A DNA stretch of 9,129 bases, taken from assembly GCA_964348535.1 (NCBI GenBank), contig CAYGDB010000025.1:1-9129 (forward strand), in the 5' to 3' direction. The stretch is from JBGPJO01 sp964348535. GTDB lineage: Bacteria > Patescibacteriota > Minisyncoccia > Phycocordibacterales > JAKFXT01. The notes beneath the pieces were generated by a model. It searched no databases and had not been told where the DNA came from. It saw only the letters and a program-made list of their open reading frames with translations. Of the stretch, positions 5,834 through 9,129 are shown piece after piece; the first letter of the stretch is position 1, and each line of letters starts with the position of its first letter. The position numbers and the translations under genes were made by a program.

Positions 5834-5957
5834 CTAGAGAGAATCGGGGTCAAGTTTCTAAGCTCGCAGACTCACTAAGAACTTTCTCCCCGGACTCACC
5901 GACAAGCCCGAGCAAGGCTCGTCTTGTGTACCGGCTACGTCTTTCGATTCTCTCTAG
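5834..5957. other. Structured unit B with tRNA-derived terminal inverted repeats
   Basis: The same 12-base inverted repeats as unit A bound it (5834-5845 and 5946-5957), with C.A mismatch 5833/5958 just outside. The 100-base interior is unrelated in sequence to that of unit A, yet also forms two hairpins. The first has GGGG 5846-5849 pairing CCCC 5888-5891, enclosing AAGTT 5852-5856 with AACTT 5880-5884. The second has ACAAG-cc-CGAGC (5902-5913) pairing GCTCG-t-CTTGT (5917-5927) with an AAG loop. Shared architecture with diverged sequence suggests selection on folding. Unit plus spacer repeats with a 180-bp period. Confidence 0.6.
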
Positions 5958-6010
5958 ACATGCCAAAATATAATCACCGAACGCTCCTCGTTCGCTTCAT
6001 TATTTTTGGG
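5943..6010. repeat. 68-bp direct repeat, copy 2
   Basis: Near-identical to 5763-5830 (one substitution). The CGAACG/CGTTCG hairpin is at 5978-5994. After TTTTTGGG the sequence continues CGACGTCG rather than another TACCTAG boundary, so no third A/B-type unit follows directly. Confidence 0.9.
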
Positions 6011-6035
6011 CGACGTCGTAGAGGATGTTCGAACT

Positions 6036-6098
6036 GTGTTTGAGGGGAGGAATGATGTGACAGTTTACATCCCAACGATTTACCCTACCCCTGAACAC
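6036..6098. other. Folded non-coding segment beside unit B
   Basis: GTGTT (6036-6040) pairs with AACAC (6094-6098), and AGGGG (6043-6047) with CCCCT (6088-6092), across a small internal loop. Inside, GATGT (6054-6058) pairs ACATC (6067-6071). I see no convincing ORF here. It overlaps the first copy of a 38-bp repeat. Stems are short, so the fold is tentative. Confidence 0.3.
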
Positions 6099-6103
6099 AC
6101 TAT
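6066..6103. repeat. 38-bp imperfect direct repeat, copy 1
   Basis: Gap-free alignment with 6255-6292 gives 29 of 38 identical bases, including TACAT, ACG, CTGAA and CACTAT blocks. The two copies are 189 bp apart. A GTAGTG hexamer lies at the same distance beyond each (6122-6127 and 6311-6316). Each copy follows, on the minus strand, a region ending in stop codons, so they may flank cassette-like segments. Confidence 0.5.
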
Positions 6104-6135
6104 TTAATCATTATTCGTTGTGTAGTGAATAAGAG

Positions 6136-6261
6136 TTATTTCATTTCTGTTAAGAATCCGTCAACAAGCTTAACGGATTCGTCTGAACTTTCATATACAG
6201 ACTTCCAAATAACCACGATATCGGCATCGTTAAAGACTGAACGACACCTCCATCTACATTC
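6136..6261 (-). pseudogene. Reading-frame remnant without a normal start
   Basis: On the minus strand 41 codons are open from just after a stop at 6262-6264 to the TAA at 6136-6138. They give a protein-like end: DADIVVIWKSVYESSDESVK then LVDGFLTEMK. No ATG or TTG is present and the only in-frame GTG is internal, so it looks like the 3' end of a lost gene, or is spurious. The same DNA holds short hairpins (GAATCCGT 6154-6161 with ACGGATTC 6173-6180; GTCTG 6181-6185 with CAGAC 6198-6202). A structured RNA is therefore an alternative reading. No family recognised. Confidence 0.3.
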
Positions 6262-6292
6262 CTACGTTCTACCTCACCTCTGAATGCACTAT
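6255..6292. repeat. 38-bp imperfect direct repeat, copy 2
   Basis: Partner of 6066-6103 (29 of 38 identical). It begins 7 bases beyond the stop of the 96-codon gene on the minus strand. With its partner it brackets the frame remnant at 6136-6261. Confidence 0.5.
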
Positions 6293-6298
6293 ACCTAA

Positions 6299-6589
6299 TT
6301 AATTTTCTCCGTAGTGCTCTTTTACTCTTTTTACAAACTCATCTAAATCATCAATGTGAATTTTCATTTCGGAATAATTTCCAGATGAACCTTCAAATCT
6401 AATTCCTTCCCCTAAGTTATAGTCTCCCGTACCTTCATCGCCGTCTAAAAGAGAAGCGACGCTCTTGTTTTGTCTCTTGAGTTCTTGTGTAGCAAATGAA
6501 GCTGTAAATAAATACCCTTCACTATCAGCTTGTGAAGCATATTTATTTTTGAGTGATTCACTACTGTTTTTTCTTTCTAACCCTTCCAT
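6299..6589 (-). CDS. Hypothetical 96-aa acidic protein inside the tRNA-flanked interval
   Basis: I do not recognise this protein. It begins MEGLERKNSSESLKNKYASQ, is hydrophilic and acidic, and ends in a likely amphipathic helix, IDDLDEFVKRVKEHYGEN (79-96). The middle is rich in glycine and serine (LLDGDEGTGDYNLGEGIRFE). There is no signal peptide, membrane helix or catalytic motif. Codon pattern and residue mix look coding, and it is the only intact ORF of reasonable length between the two tRNA-His 3' copies, so it would be the cargo if this is an element. No SD precedes the ATG at 6589, and no clear promoter is seen in the A/T-rich 6590-6655. A small regulator or immunity factor is possible, but this is guesswork. 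Confidence 0.5.
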   Translation of the reverse strand: MEGLERKNSSESLKNKYASQADSEGYLFTASFATQELKRQNKSVASLLDGDEGTGDYNLGEGIRFEGSSGNYSEMKIHIDDLDEFVKRVKEHYGEN

Positions 6590-6658
6590 ACAGAAATTTT
6601 ATCAGATCAGAACTGAAAAGTCATTATTTAGCTTCATAAAATAAAGATATTTACTTTT

Positions 6659-6805
6659 GGGCGGCTACTGGGATAATCTCTCGTTACACGAGCAGTACCC
6701 GTTCAGGATATTTTTGTTCGTCTAACGACTCCAAAACTATCTCTGAACAGCTTCGATTCCTGCTCCTATTTTTCTTAAGAAAAATAGATGCGCCAGTAGC
6801 CACCC
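6659..6805. ncRNA. Structured unit C, cloverleaf-like, adjacent to tRNA-His
   Basis: The outer stem GGCTACTGG (6663-6671) / CCAGTAGCC (6793-6801) is extended past a C.A mismatch by GGG (6659-6661) / CCC (6803-6805). Inside is either a hairpin CTCGT-TAC-ACGAG (6680-6692) or a 6-bp stem GAGCAG (6691-6696) / CTGCTC (6760-6765). The latter encloses a long hairpin: GTTCAG 6701-6706 with CTGAAC 6743-6748, GATA-t-TTTTG 6707-6716 with CAAAA-c-TATC 6732-6741, and TCGT-CTA-ACGA at the tip. A perfect 22-bp palindrome follows (6766-6787). Nearly every base can pair, far more than expected by chance. Strand and function are unknown: a non-coding RNA or a folded DNA site are both possible. Confidence 0.5.
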
Positions 6806-6848
6806 AGACATGAGAAAAGCCCCTTTCGGGGCATCTCATGTCTGGGTG
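6801..6848 (-). terminator. Long terminator hairpin of tRNA-His
   Basis: On the minus strand an inner GCCCC-GAAA-GGGGC stem (6819-6832) is followed by TTTTC, a compact intrinsic terminator 13 bases past the tRNA. It is embedded in an outer perfect 15-bp stem (6801-6815 with 6834-6848). The outer stem includes the last four bases of the tRNA, so it competes with the acceptor stem until processing. Confidence 0.7.
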
Positions 6849-6861
6849 CCTAGAGAGAATC
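6841..6861 (-). repeat. tRNA-proximal copy of the 21-bp att-like repeat
   Basis: Identical to 5654-5674. It covers the last 17 bases of tRNA-His plus 4 bases of flank, the segment commonly used as attB by tyrosine recombinases. The tRNA gene stays intact because the repeat supplies its 3' end. Confidence 0.7.
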
Positions 6862-6916
6862 GAACTCTCGATACCAGTTCCACAAACTGGAGTTTTGCCA
6901 CTAAACTATAGGCACC
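6845..6916 (-). tRNA. tRNA-His (anticodon GUG)
   Basis: The complete cloverleaf is visible on the minus strand. The acceptor GTGCCTA pairs with TAGGCAC. The extra 5' G(-1) at 6916 is opposite C73 at 6845, the histidine identity pair. The D-arm is GTTT/AAAC with loop AGTGGCA. The anticodon stem CCAGT/ACTGG has loop TTGTGGA and GTG at 6881-6883. The T-arm is GAGAG-TTCGATT-CTCTC. CCA is not encoded (C73 is followed by CAG), so it must be added by the CCA-adding enzyme. It lies 88 bases after the cobalamin adenosyltransferase gene and has a terminator hairpin directly downstream. Its 3' end is the sequence copied in the repeats at 5654-5957. Confidence 0.97.
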
Positions 6917-6968
6917 ATATTTCTATCCCGCAACCTACAACTTACAATGAATGGAGATAAACTGCAAA

Positions 6969-6974
6969 ATTATA
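6969..6974 (-). promoter_or_regulatory. Possible -10 element for tRNA-His
   Basis: A perfect TATAAT lies on the minus strand about 50 bases upstream of the tRNA 5' end, in the gap after the adenosyltransferase stop. No good -35 stands at 16-18 bases; TTGAAA is present but only 9 bases away. Read-through from the upstream gene is the alternative. Confidence 0.3.
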
Positions 6975-7004
6975 AACACCTTGTTTCAACGCCTAATCAT
7001 CTGA

Positions 7005-7592
7005 CTACTTGTAGGTCGGCGACTCCTCATCAATCCCGACCTTATGATTTGATAATCTGGCAAGAGCGTAAAGAATACTTGAGAGGCGATTCATATATGA
7101 GAGAGACCACTCGCCCACTTTTCTATCTTCGTTTTCAACGACGGCAACCACTCGCCTTTCCGCTCTGCGAGCCAAAGTCCGGGCAAAATCAAAAGTGGCG
7201 GCAAGCTCTGAACCGCCTGAAATAAAAAAGGTTTTTATGGGCGGCAACTCTGCCTCAATGTCATTTATTATTTTTTCAATATCGCGAAGCTTCTTCTCTT
7301 CAATGGTTTTAGGCGCGCCGGCAAGCTCGGCTTGAATGATGAAAAGGTTTTGCTGGATGCCGTGAACAAGCTCATGAAAAAGCGGGCCGTCCACACCAAC
7401 GCCAAAAGTTTTTTCTTTTGACAAAACTTTTGCCAGTCCCAAAAAAGAATTGCACTCATCAAGCGAGCCGAGCGCCTCGGCTATGGCCGAGCTTTTTGAA
7501 ATTTTTTGGTCGCAACCCCAGCCAGAGGCTGGTCCGCCTTTGGCGGAAAAAAGCCCGGTTTTTCCTTTATCGCCTTTGCCGGTGTAGAGCAT
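7005..7592 (-). CDS. PduO-type cob(I)alamin adenosyltransferase
   Basis: The enzyme transfers the 5'-deoxyadenosyl group of ATP to cob(I)alamin, making adenosylcobalamin. The 195 residues carry the family signatures in order: YTGKGDKGKTGLF (3-15, ATP phosphate binding), KISKSSAIAEALGSLDECNSFLG (30-52), FFISGGSELAATFDFARTLARRAERRVV (122-149, with R138, R142, R143, R146 and R147 around ATP) and YMNRLSSILYALARLSNH (166-183, N168-R169). The protein should act as a trimer. Between TGLF and KISK is a slightly long loop, SAKGGPASGWGCDQ. It follows the coiled-coil gene by 11 bases, so they are likely cotranscribed. No cobalamin synthesis gene is nearby, which fits salvage of imported B12 for an adenosylcobalamin-dependent enzyme elsewhere. 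No SD precedes ATG 7592. Confidence 0.93.
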   Translation of the reverse strand: MLYTGKGDKGKTGLFSAKGGPASGWGCDQKISKSSAIAEALGSLDECNSFLGLAKVLSKEKTFGVGVDGPLFHELVHGIQQNLFIIQAELAGAPKTIEEKKLRDIEKIINDIEAELPPIKTFFISGGSELAATFDFARTLARRAERRVVAVVENEDRKVGEWSLSYMNRLSSILYALARLSNHKVGIDEESPTYK

Positions 7593-7603
7593 AAATTCAA
7601 GAA

Positions 7604-7912
7604 CTACTTCTTCAATCTTATCGTTCTTTCCAATTCCCTATGCATATTTTTAAGTTCGCCTTCATTGCGTTGCCTCTGCTGTTCAAGACGGGAAACTTCC
7701 GATTGAGCCGTCTCGGCTATCCTCACTAATTTTTCAAGCTCCTGTTTTAATTTATCCGCTTCTCCTTGTTTTCTTTCATATTCTTTCTTTATACGAGAAA
7801 CTTCATCTTCTTTTCTTTTAGAATCGCGTTTTTTAATTTCAAGGTCACGCCCCTCTTCTTCTATTTTTCTTTTCAAAGAATCCAACGCTTGAGTTGAAGT
7901 GCCGTTAATCAT
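7604..7912 (-). CDS. Small coiled-coil protein, hypothetical
   Basis: The 102 residues are almost entirely one charged helix. From about residue 8 to the end the pattern of K, R, E, Q with leucine or isoleucine at heptad positions predicts a long coiled coil (SLKRKIEEEGRDLEIKK ... LVRIAETAQSEVSRLEQQRQ). A short non-helical start, MINGTST, precedes it. There is no membrane helix, signal peptide or enzyme motif. Its gene ends 11 bases before the adenosyltransferase start, suggesting one transcript but not necessarily a related job. Similarity to SMC, MukB or tropomyosin-like proteins would be compositional only. A possible extended -10 (TGCTAAGAT, about 7939-7947 on the minus strand) lies upstream. 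No SD is seen. Confidence 0.75.
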   Translation of the reverse strand: MINGTSTQALDSLKRKIEEEGRDLEIKKRDSKRKEDEVSRIKKEYERKQGEADKLKQELEKLVRIAETAQSEVSRLEQQRQRNEGELKNMHRELERTIRLKK

Positions 7913-7923
7913 GTCTTTAATGA

Positions 7924-8022
7924 TTATTTAATATATGAAAATCTTAGCATATTTTCGTCCATATTCTTAGGCGAAAGAGTTGCTATTGGCGGGGTATCCT
8001 TGAAAAATCCCACAGGATTCAA
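7924..8022 (-). other. Short open frame in the 7913-8109 gap, doubtful
   Basis: The gap between the methyltransferase and coiled-coil genes has no clear gene. One minus-strand frame runs 32 codons from a TTG at 8022 to TAA at 7924 (LNPVGFFKDTPPIATLSPKN ...), 11 bases before the coiled-coil ATG. It may be a decayed C-terminus or chance. The gap also has loose inverted repeats: GGGGTATCC 7991-7999 with GGAGATATCCCC 8076-8087, bulged, and TTGAAAAATCC with GGATTCAA near 8000-8022. A folded leader of the coiled-coil gene is possible. Confidence 0.2.
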
Positions 8023-8109
8023 AATTCAATTACACCAATTTCATCGTGGCTAAAAAATAAATTCCCACCGTTTTAGGAGATATCCCCTCTTAAATCAACC
8101 CGCCGCCGC

Positions 8110-8976
8110 CTAGATCTTTTTTAGAATAATCAAACCTTGCGGGGTGTTTATGTCTCTGCCACTAGGGAATCCAATAAATTTTTTACTTTCAATAGTAAAA
8201 CCGATTTTCTTAAATAAATCTTCCCATTCCTCAAGTGTTCTGTAACCAAAAGGAATCGGCACTTTATTTCGTTGAGCTAAAACTCGATTTGCGACCCAAT
8301 CGTATACAGACATAATTTTTTTGCGGTCGTTTTCACCCCAAGACATAAATTGAGTGTAAATTTTAAAACCACTTTCTGGTTTTAAAATTGATGAATAAGA
8401 ATCTTCTAAAACAACAACATGAGAGTTTATTTTTAAAGTCTTATAGATATAGTCCAAGTATCTCTCTTGTTCATCGTACTCCATGTGATGCAGTGTCCAA
8501 GTCAAAACAATTGAATCCGGTTTTTCTTTTCTCAAAAAATCAATAAAATTCTTCTCCTTTACCACCAAGAAGTCGGTGTTGCTATTTTTGAATATTTTCC
8601 ATTCTGGGTAAGAGTTAATATCAATTCCGAGTATGTTCTTAAATTTTTTATTTTCCGAATAAAGTTTGGGTAAAATTCCAGTTCCACATCCAACATCCAT
8701 AATTTTTTCTACAGCTGGAGTAGCCGGAACAACGTATTGTGAAAAGTAAGTTGGCACAATTTTTTGAAAAAAACCAACATTATAAACTTGTCTAAGTTCC
8801 TCATTGTGATTTTTTCCAAATTCCACCACATTAAGATCTTTCAAATTCAAAACCAAGTCATCTATTAGATTCTGTGAAAATCCGATTGAACTTAAACTTT
8901 GTCGCAAATTTGAAAAAATAAAATCTCGAAGAGATTTATTGTTTAATAGACTTTTAATGTATTCTTGTTCATTCAT
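8110..8976 (-). CDS. Class I SAM-dependent methyltransferase, substrate unknown
   Basis: The 288-residue protein has an N-terminal helical region (1-90) and then a Rossmann-like methyltransferase domain. Motif I is KIMDVGCGTGILPKL (91-105), motif II GIDIN (117-121) carries the acidic residue for the SAM ribose, and the later strand is SIVLTWTLHHMEYDEQERYL (155-174), as in Methyltransf_11/25-type proteins. After VVVLEDSYSS (187-196) comes a C-terminal extension with PIPFGYRTLEEWEDLFKKIGF, the usual final helix-strand unit. No target-recognition domain is seen, so small molecules, lipids, proteins or RNA are all possible. The gene is more A/T-rich than its neighbours, hinting at separate ancestry. 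The start at 8976 is chosen as the first ATG after upstream stops; no SD. Confidence 0.82.
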   Translation of the reverse strand: MNEQEYIKSLLNNKSLRDFIFSNLRQSLSSIGFSQNLIDDLVLNLKDLNVVEFGKNHNEELRQVYNVGFFQKIVPTYFSQYVVPATPAVEKIMDVGCGTGILPKLYSENKKFKNILGIDINSYPEWKIFKNSNTDFLVVKEKNFIDFLRKEKPDSIVLTWTLHHMEYDEQERYLDYIYKTLKINSHVVVLEDSYSSILKPESGFKIYTQFMSWGENDRKKIMSVYDWVANRVLAQRNKVPIPFGYRTLEEWEDLFKKIGFTIESKKFIGFPSGRDINTPQGLIILKKI

Positions 8977-8988
8977 TGAAATACAAAT

Positions 8989-9126
8989 CTAATTACCCAC
9001 CCCAAATTCAGAAAGGAAATACGAATTTTCAAGTGTTTCTGCTTGAACAAATTCAAAGAATTCTGTTTTATGCCCGGGAGAGGACTTGAAACTTACAGTT
9101 TCAGTACACCTTTTCTGTTTTTTACT
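8989..9126 (-). pseudogene. Open frame ending 12 bases before the methyltransferase, possible gene end or remnant
   Basis: On the minus strand 45 codons are open from 9126 to a TAG at 8989-8991, with a plausible protein-like end (HKTEFFEFVQAETLENSYFL then SEFGVGN). An in-frame TGA sits at 9127-9129, the window edge, and no start codon lies inside. So this is either a decayed gene end, a frameshifted gene, or chance. The 12-base spacing to the methyltransferase ATG is typical of operons. The product is not recognised. Confidence 0.25.
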
Positions 9127-9129
9127 TCA

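Noticed and set aside
5654..6010. A CRISPR array.
   Set aside because: There are only two repeat units, the repeats are inverted and tRNA-derived, unit length is 180 bp, and no Cas genes are present.
6717..6729. GTCTAAC/GTTAGAC-like bases in unit C resembling an integron attC core.
   Set aside because: The match is a single short palindrome at a hairpin tip, not the paired outer cores of attC, and no integron integrase is visible.
6659..6805. A retron ncRNA.
   Set aside because: The outline (paired ends around hairpins) is similar, but no reverse transcriptase or effector gene lies in the window and no conserved priming guanosine context could be recognised.
6947..7225. A 92-codon plus-strand frame beside tRNA-His.
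   Set aside because: It overlaps the adenosyltransferase coding strand on the opposite strand and has no family features or start signals.
9071..9090. TGCCCGGGAGAGGACTTGAA on the plus strand resembles the 3' part of a tRNA (T-loop TTCAAGT and acceptor CCCGGGC on the minus strand).
   Set aside because: The 5' strand of the T-stem (TAAGT) cannot pair with CCTCT, and no anticodon arm is seen before the window edge. It could be a truncated att-like tRNA copy, but that cannot be supported here.
9127..9129. UGA recoded as glycine (code 25), suggested by an in-frame TGA at the right edge.
   Set aside because: All well-identified genes use GGN for glycine and contain no in-frame TGA, so the standard code holds.

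Overview
The window looks like a chromosomal stretch of a small-genome bacterium, most likely a Patescibacteria (CPR, Parcubacteria-type) lineage. The grounds are inference. Most start codons are preceded by A/T-rich leaders without a Shine-Dalgarno, products are short, intergenic gaps are tight, and there is a lone B12 adenosyltransferase without any cobalamin pathway. The standard genetic code is used: glycines are GGN, and all stops seen are TAA or TAG. No family here is diagnostic alone, so the phylum call is moderate.

Layout. 1-1186, minus strand: the conserved secE-nusG-rplK cluster (translocase subunit, transcription elongation factor, ribosomal protein L11; L11 is cut by the window edge) behind a strong sigma70-type promoter. 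1241-2106: a large perfect palindrome and a membrane-anchored SIMPL-domain protein. 2216-2680: a free-standing small cysteine-rich (zinc-ribbon-like) gene with its own promoter, a strong SD and a terminator. 2702-3906, plus strand: a short-form NAD(P)-dependent malic enzyme, probably read from a nearly leaderless mRNA. 3926-5564, minus: an RSH-type HD phosphohydrolase followed by a DUF475/TerC-family membrane protein, likely one transcript. 6845-8022, minus: a coiled-coil protein, a PduO-type cobalamin adenosyltransferase and tRNA-His(GUG). 8110-9126, minus: a class I SAM-dependent methyltransferase preceded by an open frame of uncertain status.

The exceptional part is 5654-6861. A 21-bp copy of the tRNA-His 3' end lies at each end of this ~1.2 kb interval, as in an element integrated at a tRNA gene, but no integrase is inside. 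It contains two tandem units, A and B, 180 bp apart. Their 12-bp terminal inverted repeats copy the T-arm/acceptor 3' half of the tRNA-His. Their interiors differ in sequence yet both fold into two hairpins, and each unit is followed by a nearly identical 68-bp module holding another hairpin. A third multi-branched unit, C, sits beside the tRNA and shares flanking motifs and a C.A mismatch position with A and B. Between B and C are a diverged 38-bp repeat pair, a broken reading frame and one unrecognised 96-codon gene. This reads as a non-autonomous, tRNA-targeted element, or a family of structured RNAs or folded recombination sites. Its function is unknown.

Functionally the rest is housekeeping: protein synthesis and secretion (secE-nusG-rplK), carbon metabolism (malic enzyme), alarmone or nucleotide turnover (HD protein), membrane metal or stress homeostasis (DUF475), and B12 salvage (PduO).
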